A DNA stretch of 47,233 nt, from contig JAGVNG010000031.1 in assembly GCA_020053375.1 (NCBI GenBank), positions 1 to 47,233 on the forward strand. The letters run 5' to 3'. Shown here one piece after another: positions 15,610-25,188 of the stretch; the stretch's first letter is position 1; the number at the start of each line of letters is the position of its first letter. The position numbers and the translations under genes are program-made. The stretch comes from Nanobdellota archaeon. GTDB taxonomy: Archaea; Nanobdellota; Nanobdellia; Pacearchaeales; GW2011-AR1. The notes beneath the pieces are model-generated. The model did not search any database and was not told the DNA's origin. It saw only the letters and a list, made by a program, of their open reading frames with translations.

Positions 15610-16428
15610 ATGGAAGAAATAGTGGCGAGAATAAGCAAGGGAAGTAAAATGGATCAAATCTACATACCAAAAAATAGAATAAGTCTGGAAAACGGCGCAT
15701 TTGTTATAATAAGACCTCTTTCTGAGCAAATAAAAAAGAGAGAAAATGTCAAGAAAGAAACCCCCTATTTTTACAGAATTAAAAAGATTGAACCAGTAAA
15801 AATGCGAATAATCAATGAAATATTCTCAATTATAGAAGGTAATGTGAAATCTTATGATAACATTATTATAACGGGCTCTATTCTCGAAATGGGATTTAAA
15901 TTCAATGATATAGACATAATCATATTATCCGAAGAAAAAATAAACGAAAACATACTGAAAGAAAAAATAGAATTAAAGACAGGAATAATAACCCATATTA
16001 TTTACCTTTCTAAAAAAGCGCTACAGCAAGGTTTGGAAATAGATCCTCTTTACCAATCAATGTTATCAAAATGCGTGTCAAAAAAAAGATTTTTTTTTAG
16101 ACTAAAAAGGAAAATAGAATATAAAATATTGGATTTGCACCTGTTGAAAAGTGAACCAATAATTCATAGTTTTGATATTTTAAATGGAGAACAAAAATAC
16201 CATTTTGCAAGAAATCTTATAGCCATAAAGTTATTTCTGGAAAACAAAAAAGTTGATAATGAAGATATTAATAAAGAAATAATAAAATTATTCGGATTAA
16301 AGGATATAAATGAAATAAAAGATAATTTGCTGGAAAAAAAGAAATTCCTTCATAAATATGAAAATTTATATAAACAACTTTCTAATACAATTCTGAGAAA
16401 TATAAAAAATGGTTCAAAACAGAAATAA
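15610..16428 (+). CDS. AbrB-like domain fused to nucleotidyltransferase
   Basis: 272 aa. Residues about 1-40 (VARISKGSKMDQIYIPKNR...GAFVIIRPL) resemble an AbrB/SpoVT swapped-hairpin domain. Residues about 80-150 hold a minimal nucleotidyltransferase core with G89-S90 and D100-x-D102 (TGSILEMGFKFNDIDIII), the pattern of MNT/MntA-type and CCA-adding-like enzymes. The C-terminal half is helical and Lys-rich. A strong promoter (GATTTATATATTATAACG) lies at leaderless-like spacing. A DNA-binding antitoxin-type domain joined to an NTase suggests an autoregulated toxin-antitoxin-like or mobile-element maintenance protein; this is inference. Confidence 0.7.
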   Translation: MEEIVARISKGSKMDQIYIPKNRISLENGAFVIIRPLSEQIKKRENVKKETPYFYRIKKIEPVKMRIINEIFSIIEGNVKSYDNIIITGSILEMGFKFNDIDIIILSEEKINENILKEKIELKTGIITHIIYLSKKALQQGLEIDPLYQSMLSKCVSKKRFFFRLKRKIEYKILDLHLLKSEPIIHSFDILNGEQKYHFARNLIAIKLFLENKKVDNEDINKEIIKLFGLKDINEIKDNLLEKKKFLHKYENLYKQLSNTILRNIKNGSKQK

Positions 16429-16488
16429 ATTAATTGTCTTGCTGGTTGGGAATATATCCAATTCAATAATCCATACAATTAGCCAGAG

Positions 16489-16734
16489 TTGACAGACAAA
16501 TACAAAAGAGAATCAATTTCTAGTTTCGAAATTGCCATGAGATACAGAGAAAAAATGAATCCTCTAATCGAGCCTTTTTCCCTAACAGATATTGAACACA
16601 TAAAAAACAAGATTATCAAAAAAGTAACGGCAGAATTAAGGAGAAGAATTTTAAATTGTTATGAACACATAAATCTCTCTTTAATCGAAAAAGAAGTGGA
16701 CAGGACATTGAAAAGCCTCAAAATTTCTGATTAG
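16489..16734 (+). CDS. 81-aa protein of the tRNA-Leu element
   Basis: Starts at a TTG (16489); an in-frame ATG lies at 16537 (MRYREKMNPL). The product is helical and highly charged (IEHIKNKIIKKVTAELRRRI, then LIEKEVDRTLKSLK), with no family recognised. It follows the NTase fusion by 60 bases in the same direction and ends 19 bases before the right repeat of the element, so it is likely cargo of the same insertion. It could be the partner of the NTase (for example an antitoxin), but nothing in the sequence proves that. Confidence 0.5.
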   Translation: MTDKYKRESISSFEIAMRYREKMNPLIEPFSLTDIEHIKNKIIKKVTAELRRRILNCYEHINLSLIEKEVDRTLKSLKISD

Positions 16735-16775
16735 ATGATTATTGCTTATCAAAGGTTCGAATCCTATCTCCCGCA

Positions 16776-16866
16776 TATAAAGGATTCGACTAATTGGTTT
16801 AAATGAAAAGGGAAGCTTATAAAAGAAACCGCAAGGTGTCTTTTATTTGAATCCTATCTCCCGCAT
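16776..16866 (+). other. tRNA-Leu-associated module (T-arm mimic), copy at the TAG locus
   Basis: Begins with AAAGGATTCGA (16780-16790), the inverse complement of the tRNA-Leu T-arm segment. It continues through a spacer and a hairpin (AAAAGAAACC-GCA-AGGTGTCTTTT), and ends in TTTGAATCCTATCTCCCGCA, a copy of the tRNA-Leu 3' end with TTCGAA changed to TTTGAA. The same order, hairpin and C-to-T change are seen after the other tRNA-Leu (38703-38771). It lies between the element and the convergent metalloprotease gene. Confidence 0.6.
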
Positions 16867-16868
16867 GA

Positions 16869-17987
16869 TCATCTCAAAGCCAGATTAAACACTTTCTTAT
16901 AAATTTTGTACTCTTCAGGATAATTAGAAGAAAATGAATCATAAACTTCTTTATCTATATACCTTGTATAGTCTTGAGACGAGGGATATTTCTCATATTG
17001 CGCCATATAAGCATATATTTCCTGCCAATTTCCCGTTGACAAAGTAAGTCGCAAAGCAGCAGGAACCAAGGTAAATTCCGGGAGATTTGCTGATAATAAA
17101 GGATCAAAATCAGATATTTTTTTGTTTGATAAAAGATTCCTCTCCTCTTCTGTCAATTCTTTGTGGATAATCTCATGAATTCTTTCATGAAATAGATAAT
17201 CATCAGGGTAATCTTCTATAAGAACGATATTTCCCTCAGTTGTTAAAATTTTATAATAACTTTCTATTTCTTTATCAGAAAATTTTGTTTTTTCTTCTAA
17301 AAGAGAGATAAATTTTTTTTTGTCAGACGTTACAAATGGCAAGAAATCAAAGGTTTCTCCTGGGATAAAATTTTGTGAAACATAGAATCCTCCGGGATTT
17401 GATTCCTCCCAGCTTTTATCCATTATTACAGAATAAATAGCTTTTAAAACTGAATCGGGAACAGCATACTCATTAGACTTTAATTTTAATTTGTGTGTTA
17501 TTTCTATGTTACATGTAGATGAAGAGTTAATGGAAGTAAGAATTAAATTTCTTAGTTCATCGGAAATGAACAAAAACATTTTTGAGATATCCTCGTTAGA
17601 TGGAGAAGGAGAATTCAGAACATCCTGAACGGGGGAAGTTCCCTTAATTTTTGCTAAATTCTCTTCTCCTAAACTGCAATGTGCATAAGTAACAAATCTC
17701 AATTGATTCTTTTTGACATTATAAAATACAAGAACGTTCCAATTTCTATTAGGTCCTCTTTGCAAACCTTTTAGAACAAAATCATAAAGAGATTCCCCAA
17801 AAATACTCCCATCCGAATCAGTTACATCAAAAATAACCCGGACACCATGATAATTTTCTAAATCATTTAGATTTTCAGTTATTTTTTGCAAATTTTCAGA
17901 GGACAAGATTGAATCTAAGGGAACAGCAGAGGCTGTTGCAGTTTTAATAAAGAAAACAATTATCAAAAAGAAGACTATTTTTTTCAC
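16869..17987 (-). CDS. Secreted protein with TPM-like domain and HExxH metalloprotease motif
   Basis: 372 aa with a signal peptide (MKKIVFFLIIVFFIKTATA). Residues about 30-115 (LENYHGVRVIFDVTD...NWNVLVFYNVKKNQLRFVTYA) resemble the TPM/TLP18.3 domain of secreted and membrane proteins. A zinc-protease signature HERIHEIIH lies at H267-E268-x-x-H271, with candidate third-ligand Glu residues downstream (QEIYAYMAQYEKY). It is the last gene of a three-gene minus-strand operon, two bases after the 2398-aa protein. It may process or mature the giant protein, or act on extracellular targets. The TPM call is tentative; the HExxH is plain. Confidence 0.6.
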   Translation of the reverse strand: MKKIVFFLIIVFFIKTATASAVPLDSILSSENLQKITENLNDLENYHGVRVIFDVTDSDGSIFGESLYDFVLKGLQRGPNRNWNVLVFYNVKKNQLRFVTYAHCSLGEENLAKIKGTSPVQDVLNSPSPSNEDISKMFLFISDELRNLILTSINSSSTCNIEITHKLKLKSNEYAVPDSVLKAIYSVIMDKSWEESNPGGFYVSQNFIPGETFDFLPFVTSDKKKFISLLEEKTKFSDKEIESYYKILTTEGNIVLIEDYPDDYLFHERIHEIIHKELTEEERNLLSNKKISDFDPLLSANLPEFTLVPAALRLTLSTGNWQEIYAYMAQYEKYPSSQDYTRYIDKEVYDSFSSNYPEEYKIYKKVFNLALR

Positions 17988-17989
17988 TT

Positions 17990-20900
17990 TTAAACTCCTA
18001 TCAAATTATCTGCTGGGTTTTGATCTTTTTCCAGAAAGGGATTCACCTTAAGGTTTTGGGTATTTAACGAAGAAGATGATTGTGACGAAAGAGAGGTTGA
18101 ACCACTGCACGTCTCAGGGAAGAGTGCTTCTACCTCATCTTTATTGTTAAGAACATTATCAACATATGCTGGATCACCAACAAGCAAAAAGTTTCCGTGG
18201 CTATCTAGTTTCAGACTTTTATCAGCATTTGTTTGTAAGCATTGGGTATTCCAACCATTATAACCCCTCAATGCCCTTTTCCAATCAGAATAAGATACTT
18301 TAGAGAAATCTGTTTCTCTAACTGGACCTACAAAGATTGATGACCTATAACAATCATAAACTTTTGGATTAGGATTATATTTATTTATTAGATAATTTAT
18401 TCCAAACTTTATATTCTCAGAAAATTCCTGTACTTGAATTGTTGGATGTTCACCTATATTTATCTGCATAATTCCTTTGCTATTGCCATTATCCCCTGAA
18501 AGGACTCCATCAATATTTCCGTTGCAATATAAAGGATCCCCATCCCTTTCATAATCAATAATATTTCCATTTACAATTTTTCCGCATTGCCTTATTTTTG
18601 ATTCTTGATATGCTAACTGCAATATCAAACACTCAAAATTCTTTGCGCCTGTTTGCTCAGTTATTTTCCGGTCATCTTCTGAATCTATCTCATTTTCCTT
18701 TTTTATCTCTCTTGCTGCAAGAACGATTTCTTTTCCCAAAGCCTTCTGGCATTCTTCTTGTGTGCTACAGACAAGGCCACTTGGAGTTGTTTCTCCGCTG
18801 CTTGCAGGAGTGCCAAAATCTGCCGCGTTGATGCCAAAAATAATTAGCGCACCATCAATATCATTTTTCCCGATAAGACTCTTTATTAAATTAGCTTCTC
18901 TTTCTACAGTGCTATCAAGCCCTACCAAGAATATTTCTGATGAAACAGATTTCCAGATTTTCTCATCAGTGGAACCTCCCATGTAAGTCCATTCATTTGC
19001 TATTCCAAATTCAAAGTAAATAGGAGTCGCCTGTTTAACAGTGAATATCCCTTCTTGTGAAAATGACACTTTATTTGTAAACAACTCTACATTAGAAAGA
19101 ATACCTTTTCCTGTATTTGCCCTTGTTGCCTTCATGAGTATGTCTATACCTTGTTGAATAGTCTGATCAGATAATGAAGATGTAAATTCTTTAATTTCTT
19201 GAGACAATGCGGGAACAATTTCTACTGTTGTTGCATCCTGCCCTGTTTTCAAGCCAGAAGCGCCAGCTGACACTGCTTGATACCATTTCTGTTTGTCTAT
19301 GGACCAATACCAATTATTTCCAGAATAACTATAATAGATAGTGTTCTTGAAAAGTCCCAATCCTCCCCCATAATTGTATGCAAAGATAGGGGAAATAATT
19401 CCAATTTTTGATATCTCTTGGTGTTGCTCTTCTAAAATTTTACTAATTTCATCCTTAGGGGTTGCTGTGGCTGTTGTCTCTGTAGTAGTTGTCTTCTCAT
19501 CATTCTTCTTCTTGAACAACTCAAAAGCCAATTTGCTATAAACATCACCTCTTGTCATCAAAAGCCATCCTTTTTGGTAATTATAAAAGAACTTTCCTAT
19601 TACATCATTTATCTTGCTTATTTTTTCATTGTTGTCTCTGGTATTTTCTATGCCTGTTAAAGTGCTTTCAAAGTCAGGAGCATTTCCTTTGGCATTCAAA
19701 TCAGCCTGCGCCTGCGCATTAATTGCTTCAACAGTTCCATTCCGTATGTCCAGATTTCTTATGTTATCATTTACGCTTTGCATATCAAGCCAGCATTTTA
19801 TTTTTGTGTTTCCGCAATAGCCGACTTCAACCCATCTTTGGTTTTCCGTGTTTAGAAGCCCATCCGTTCCCTGTCCTGGATTGTTTGTCGCGCATATTCT
19901 GTAAATTCCCTGATTGTACAAGTCAGGATTTACCGTATTGCTGACACCTTCCTGCAAATTTGGATTAAGCATACTGTAAAGGCTTGGTGTTCCAGAGATG
20001 CATTCAGCCTCTGATTTCACATTAGTAGTAGACTGCTCTTTCAAATACTGGTCCTTTACATAATTCACTGTAAAGTCCGTCGATACTTGCTTGAATCCGC
20101 ATTCTTCCTGTCCATTGACAAGTATGCACATTTGTGAGTAACCAGAAGGAGCAGTAAAATCAACTGTGCTAGAATTGTATCCACCTTTTTGCACATATCC
20201 ATAACCAACAACCCTACTCATGGCAGTGTCATCATAATACGAACTTCTGGGAGCTCCTTTCAGATAAACTCTGTAATAAGCTCCCGTGTCTTTTCCTGCA
20301 AATATGTGATAAAATACTTTGTACTGTGAAACTGGAGGATTTGTTGCCGTTGTGAAAGGAATTTCATCAAACCTTCCCGTGAATTGAGGGGGTGAGTCGG
20401 CCTGTGTTAGGCTATCCAGTAGGTTTCCGCTGTTTGGATAAACCCCTGATGCAAAATTCTTGCAAAACTCTCCTCCGACTTCGTCGGTGCTTCTTGCCTT
20501 GAATGCCTTGAAGGAATCATCTGCATAATATTGTGTGAAATACGTGACTGACTTCTCCGCATTTTCCCATGCATTTGCAACCCCAAGATATTCTCCTCCG
20601 CCTCTCGTGCCTTGCCCAAGAGCGCTGCTCAGAACCGCGGGAATGGCTATCTTAGCAACTGGAAGGCTTTGTCTCCAGAAGAACTCGCACATATAAATGC
20701 TCTGAATTTCATCACATATGCCCACTGTTTTTCCTGTATCTATCTGTTCCCGCAAGCAGTCCCTATATGATTTCTGTATGCTTACCCAATTGTCCAATCC
20801 TGCCTTCACTCCTGTCAGGCAAACAGGCATACCTATTCCTTCATTTATGTTTGGCAGGCATAATGCAATGCTTCCTATTACCCCGCTCTGCACAACATCT

Positions 20901-23900
20901 GCAACAGGATATGCCCCGCCCAAATTGCATCTCGATGAGGGACATATTACAGGGTCGCAAACATTGAATAAGATTTGGCATTGGCCTGGAGACATGAAAT
21001 CCTCGCATTCAACTGACGGCACGTTTGCAGAAGGGCTTCCAACTTTTATTGATTCCGCTATTCCTGGCACCTTTACGTGGGCATTTGCTTTGCCCACAAT
21101 AGAAGGATATTGTTTCTGCACGCTTAATATTGCCTCCTCTGCCTTTCTTACAAGGCTTGCAACCTCGCTGTCCGATAGTCCTGAAAACCTCGAAAATGTT
21201 TCCTTTGAGCCAAGAACAACAAGCTGGGAGATGTCATCTCCTCCGCCCTCAAAGAAATCAACATTCCCATTTGTTCCAGTATTTCCAAGATAATAACTGT
21301 AAACCCTTCCTGATTCATCAAAGCTTCTTACATTTCCAAATCCTGGCAACGTTTGCGACATTGCAACATACCATCCTTTCTGAGTATCTAATGGAACAAG
21401 TGCAGGCGCTCCCTTGAACGGCTCTGTCTCGAAGTATTTTACCTCAGGATTGTTGTATTTATTACTATAAGAAGAACTATCAACTTTCTTGAATTGAAGG
21501 GCAAGTGGATTGACTGCATCTGTATTAATAAATAAATTATTGCCCTGTATTTCAAATGTTCTGTCAACAACATATGAATTGTCAAGAACAAGCATGTATT
21601 TTTTATTATTTGATATGTCTGTTAGAAGATAAACATACTCTGCATCTTTTGGAGAGAGATCCATTGTGATCTCAGTAGAAGCGCTGGTTGCTCTTCCTTT
21701 GAATGCCATTAAATTTACTGGAACGCTGCCAATCACCTGTGTAAACTTGCCTTTAACCTGTACCCATGTTTTAAGTGTAGAAAATTCAACGCTCTTGATA
21801 TCTTTTCTCGTTGATATAGAACCCCCTTCTCCAGGACTAAGTCCAAATTCGTCTAGGAAAGTATCTCTCTGCACTATTTCTTTCGAGTTTACATTGACAT
21901 TCGAGAGCAACGAGTAAAGTTTCTGCTGTGCCCTTGCATCGCCTGGATTTGTTTTAAGAACATTGCAATAGAACCCAACATCCCTCAACTCTTCAAAGTT
22001 GTAATTCTTGCTTTTGTTCCATATTTTAAATGAAAGAGCTTCCTGAATATCTTTTATCTTTATTTTCTCAGATGATTTTAATGGATTTGTAATTTCAGCA
22101 CTGGAGCAGCTGGCCAAATCTGAGGAAACCTTTACGGAATAATCTTTAATCAAGCCAGTGCTGTCAACTACATCTTCTGAAAATAATCCTCCACTCTTTA
22201 TTATATTTGCTTTATCTATATTCTCAATTTCATTATTTTGTTCTGTCAGGGTCTTGTAATACTTATCCACTTCGGCATCAATTTTATCTGAATTTTCAAA
22301 CAGACAATCCTGCAGTGTTGAATATACCTCACCATCAATCAATGTTTTTTCTCTCACCCACTTATTGCACTGGTCATACCACCCGTTAGGGTCCCTCATT
22401 ACTTTCTGTCTTGCCAATCCTTTTCCATTCAGATTGGATAGCAAATTATCAATAGTAAATATTGCACCCGTTGCCAGACAGGCAGTCTTCAATCCAGTAA
22501 CAACGTTTCCTAAATCAGAGGAAATCTTATCTAATTTTTTTACATCTTCATCAATGCTTTTTATTTTGTCTTGCGCTTTGTCGGGAGACAGTTTCATTAA
22601 ATCACTTCTTTTTTCTATTCCTATTTTGAACTTGAACGTTGTCTCTGTTCCTGAATAATCTATGTTTGGAAGCACAGAAACTTTTGCAACTCTTTTAAGG
22701 TTTATTTTTTGTATCGTGACTTCATAATTGCCTATGCCTGCCTGAGGAATCCCCTTCTTGAAAGAAACCGCTCTCTCAAAGCCAGCGCTTCTGGCTGTTC
22801 CTATAGCGAGAATATCAACATTGCTTTCATCTTTTATTGTTCCAAGTTTTATGTAAGTAGCAGTGGTTGAAGTGCTTGGAACACTTAATTTGCCCCCTGT
22901 TTCTATAATAAGTTTTTTCCCCTCTTCAAAACTCTTTCCCTTATCAGAAGCAAGAGCTTTTATTAAATCAATATTGGCTGATGTGAGCATTTGTCCACCA
23001 GTAATTCCCGCTTTTGTATAGTCGCTTGGAATTTGTGTAACTGGATAGAAGGTAGATGTGGTAGCCCATTTCCAGATATTATCTTCATACTTAAACCATA
23101 AAGAATTTGACGAAGCCCCCCTGTCAATAGTAAATAATGTTGAAGCGGTGTCCGTAACAGGTGTTTCCAAGTAAAATATCTCATTGTTTCTCAGTACAAA
23201 CTGAACAGGGGCGCTGGATGCATCGCCTATTTTTCTTGCATATCCTTCAACGCTGTATTCATCGTAACTTGGTTCATAAATTCCATTGAACGATATCTCC
23301 TTCACTTTCCCGTTTATTGTGACAGATCTTACGGAGCTCACATCACTTGAAAGCTTCAATGCATCGGAGCATGTTTCAGGAGCAATTTCATTAGGATATG
23401 CTTCGCTGAATTCCTTGCACAAATCAATCATTGTTCTCCTCTGCTGCATCTGCTCTGCGAAATATATCTTCCTGAAGAAAGTTTCCTTCCCAATGTTATT
23501 AGAACCATAATTCTCAGATGCAAAGCTCTTAAGCACTTCATCATAGTCATCAATTGCTTTTTGATAAGATGTAAGAGTGTCTTTGTCAAGCTCTGCATTA
23601 ACAGCTCCCGAGAAATCTTTTATTTTTATTTTGATGATATTGGTATTTCCCTTTGTGTCTTTGAATATTTCTTTTTCCTTAGAGTAGGTTACCCTGTCAA
23701 TTGATTCCTCAGTCACTGCAGATCTTCCAACCTCATAAACAGATGCACCAGCTCTTTTCACTCCAGTTGCAATCAAATTGAAAACATTGTTAGGCGACGT
23801 GGAATCTTCATAAAGAGGACCAAGCCTTGTTGAAATTTCTTCCAGCGTATTTTCATCCAACGTCTGGATAGCTTCTGTAAGGGCAATAAAAATTACCTGC

Positions 23901-25186
23901 AAATCTTCTTTCTTATTTGTGTTTTTTTCGGAGCCTATATATCCAACATAAATGCTCTTACCATCGCTTGTTTTCTCTACAAAGTCTCCCAGTCCCATGC
24001 TTCTGCTCTGTCCGTTAACTTCCAATTCAACTTTTGGAGCTGTTTTTAATGTGAAAGCCTTGCTTCCAAACAACCCGGAACCCTGGTCTTCCTTGCACTT
24101 TATCTCAACTCTTTCGTTTAGTCCGTATTTGTCCATGCTCAAAACCTCGCACTTTCCATCAAGGAAAGTTTCATCCTCTGCAACTTCCTGAACATCTGAG
24201 TTGACTTTTATTCTTGCCCTTGTGTCTGGGAAAGTGATGTCATCAAGCCTTATCCTCATGTTTGCCAGGCAGTAATTGAATCCAGTCATATATATTTTTT
24301 CAGATGTCGCACCTTCTTTCAATGAAACAGTGTTTGTCTTCTGCAGATTCCCTGTGTACCCTGTTTTTCCTGAATAAATGGAGATTGTTGCTCCATCTTT
24401 TTCAATATTTTCTGCTTTCAAAAATCCTCTTCCATCCCAGAATCCGTACGATTTATACCTGCCATTATCGAATTCATTCGAATCTATAAGAGGGAGATAA
24501 TAAGTTGCTTGTCCTACCCCAAATGCGTTCTCAATATTATATTTTATTTTGGCCGTCAAATTGCCTTCCACAACACAAACTTCCCCTACGTCTAATCCTA
24601 ACAATTTAGAATCCATACAATTAGTCAGCGCAGATTCATTTGGCTGCCTCTTTAAAACAATAACAGCAGAGCCAATATTTTCAAGAACAGGATAATTATC
24701 AAGTGTTGTGGATCTTCCTGTTCCCAAAGCAGCCTTGTTTGGATTGAAGCCAACTCCTGCAACTTCCTTTGGAGTCTGTCCGGAGAAGGTTATGTAATCA
24801 ATCGCCTTTACATCAACAAGAGGATTTATTTGTGTTGCAGCTATCTGGCAATAAACAGGAACATTCTGTTCTTCAAGCAAATCACTTCTAACAACAGCGG
24901 GAGTACATCCAAGGGGGGCCATCTGCAAAACAAAATCTTGTCCTGCTTCGCACATGCTTCTGTCAAACTGTCCGGGAGTTTCCCCGAAAAATCCTCCGGC
25001 AAAACTTCCTATTCCCCCAAGCGCATGGTAATTATTCGTCCTCGTATATCCTGCAGAGATAAATGACAAGCTCGATATAATTAAAATCCCGATTAGAACT
25101 GTTAATAATAGATTAAATTTCACATCAGCCTTTTTATCAATTAACAGTCCTGTTTTATTCATTAGCAATCTTTTTTCTCTTTCCAT
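17990..25186 (-). CDS. 2398-aa secreted protein with C-terminal lysozyme-like (SLT) domain
   Basis: N-terminal membrane/signal segment at about residues 24-46, then a very long extracellular part rich in beta structure with many Cys pairs. A coiled-coil stretch is near 860-900 and a Cys-rich hydrophobic section near 1400-1530. The C-terminus (about 2180-2365) fits a GH23/SLT lytic transglycosylase: catalytic-type Glu2195 in LAYQESKI, SKGIMQIN near 2236, ENIKFGINYLINKY, then LRGYNGW near 2306 and YVDNVL. Archaea lack murein, so the target could be another cell's wall or a different glycan. It follows a pilin-like gene and precedes a HExxH protein with two-base gaps. A second Met (MNKTGLL, codon 9) is an alternative start. 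Confidence 0.75.
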   Translation of the reverse strand: MEREKRLLMNKTGLLIDKKADVKFNLLLTVLIGILIISSLSFISAGYTRTNNYHALGGIGSFAGGFFGETPGQFDRSMCEAGQDFVLQMAPLGCTPAVVRSDLLEEQNVPVYCQIAATQINPLVDVKAIDYITFSGQTPKEVAGVGFNPNKAALGTGRSTTLDNYPVLENIGSAVIVLKRQPNESALTNCMDSKLLGLDVGEVCVVEGNLTAKIKYNIENAFGVGQATYYLPLIDSNEFDNGRYKSYGFWDGRGFLKAENIEKDGATISIYSGKTGYTGNLQKTNTVSLKEGATSEKIYMTGFNYCLANMRIRLDDITFPDTRARIKVNSDVQEVAEDETFLDGKCEVLSMDKYGLNERVEIKCKEDQGSGLFGSKAFTLKTAPKVELEVNGQSRSMGLGDFVEKTSDGKSIYVGYIGSEKNTNKKEDLQVIFIALTEAIQTLDENTLEEISTRLGPLYEDSTSPNNVFNLIATGVKRAGASVYEVGRSAVTEESIDRVTYSKEKEIFKDTKGNTNIIKIKIKDFSGAVNAELDKDTLTSYQKAIDDYDEVLKSFASENYGSNNIGKETFFRKIYFAEQMQQRRTMIDLCKEFSEAYPNEIAPETCSDALKLSSDVSSVRSVTINGKVKEISFNGIYEPSYDEYSVEGYARKIGDASSAPVQFVLRNNEIFYLETPVTDTASTLFTIDRGASSNSLWFKYEDNIWKWATTSTFYPVTQIPSDYTKAGITGGQMLTSANIDLIKALASDKGKSFEEGKKLIIETGGKLSVPSTSTTATYIKLGTIKDESNVDILAIGTARSAGFERAVSFKKGIPQAGIGNYEVTIQKINLKRVAKVSVLPNIDYSGTETTFKFKIGIEKRSDLMKLSPDKAQDKIKSIDEDVKKLDKISSDLGNVVTGLKTACLATGAIFTIDNLLSNLNGKGLARQKVMRDPNGWYDQCNKWVREKTLIDGEVYSTLQDCLFENSDKIDAEVDKYYKTLTEQNNEIENIDKANIIKSGGLFSEDVVDSTGLIKDYSVKVSSDLASCSSAEITNPLKSSEKIKIKDIQEALSFKIWNKSKNYNFEELRDVGFYCNVLKTNPGDARAQQKLYSLLSNVNVNSKEIVQRDTFLDEFGLSPGEGGSISTRKDIKSVEFSTLKTWVQVKGKFTQVIGSVPVNLMAFKGRATSASTEITMDLSPKDAEYVYLLTDISNNKKYMLVLDNSYVVDRTFEIQGNNLFINTDAVNPLALQFKKVDSSSYSNKYNNPEVKYFETEPFKGAPALVPLDTQKGWYVAMSQTLPGFGNVRSFDESGRVYSYYLGNTGTNGNVDFFEGGGDDISQLVVLGSKETFSRFSGLSDSEVASLVRKAEEAILSVQKQYPSIVGKANAHVKVPGIAESIKVGSPSANVPSVECEDFMSPGQCQILFNVCDPVICPSSRCNLGGAYPVADVVQSGVIGSIALCLPNINEGIGMPVCLTGVKAGLDNWVSIQKSYRDCLREQIDTGKTVGICDEIQSIYMCEFFWRQSLPVAKIAIPAVLSSALGQGTRGGGEYLGVANAWENAEKSVTYFTQYYADDSFKAFKARSTDEVGGEFCKNFASGVYPNSGNLLDSLTQADSPPQFTGRFDEIPFTTATNPPVSQYKVFYHIFAGKDTGAYYRVYLKGAPRSSYYDDTAMSRVVGYGYVQKGGYNSSTVDFTAPSGYSQMCILVNGQEECGFKQVSTDFTVNYVKDQYLKEQSTTNVKSEAECISGTPSLYSMLNPNLQEGVSNTVNPDLYNQGIYRICATNNPGQGTDGLLNTENQRWVEVGYCGNTKIKCWLDMQSVNDNIRNLDIRNGTVEAINAQAQADLNAKGNAPDFESTLTGIENTRDNNEKISKINDVIGKFFYNYQKGWLLMTRGDVYSKLAFELFKKKNDEKTTTTETTATATPKDEISKILEEQHQEISKIGIISPIFAYNYGGGLGLFKNTIYYSYSGNNWYWSIDKQKWYQAVSAGASGLKTGQDATTVEIVPALSQEIKEFTSSLSDQTIQQGIDILMKATRANTGKGILSNVELFTNKVSFSQEGIFTVKQATPIYFEFGIANEWTYMGGSTDEKIWKSVSSEIFLVGLDSTVEREANLIKSLIGKNDIDGALIIFGINAADFGTPASSGETTPSGLVCSTQEECQKALGKEIVLAAREIKKENEIDSEDDRKITEQTGAKNFECLILQLAYQESKIRQCGKIVNGNIIDYERDGDPLYCNGNIDGVLSGDNGNSKGIMQINIGEHPTIQVQEFSENIKFGINYLINKYNPNPKVYDCYRSSIFVGPVRETDFSKVSYSDWKRALRGYNGWNTQCLQTNADKSLKLDSHGNFLLVGDPAYVDNVLNNKDEVEALFPETCSGSTSLSSQSSSSLNTQNLKVNPFLEKDQNPADNLIGV

Positions 25187-25188
25187 TT

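Larger units (their letters stand above)
15516..16778 (+). mobile_element. 1.24-kb element inserted at the 3' end of tRNA-Leu
   Basis: The last 22 bases of tRNA-Leu plus TAT (15516-15540) recur exactly at 16754-16778, a 25-bp direct repeat. Between them lie two genes (AbrB-nucleotidyltransferase fusion and an 81-aa protein) in DNA visibly richer in A+T than its flanks. This is the footprint of tRNA-targeted site-specific integration that restores the tRNA. No integrase is inside, so the element is non-autonomous or its integrase has been lost. The sequence just past the right repeat matches what directly follows the other tRNA-Leu in the window, which supports the reconstruction of an empty site. 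Confidence 0.65.
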
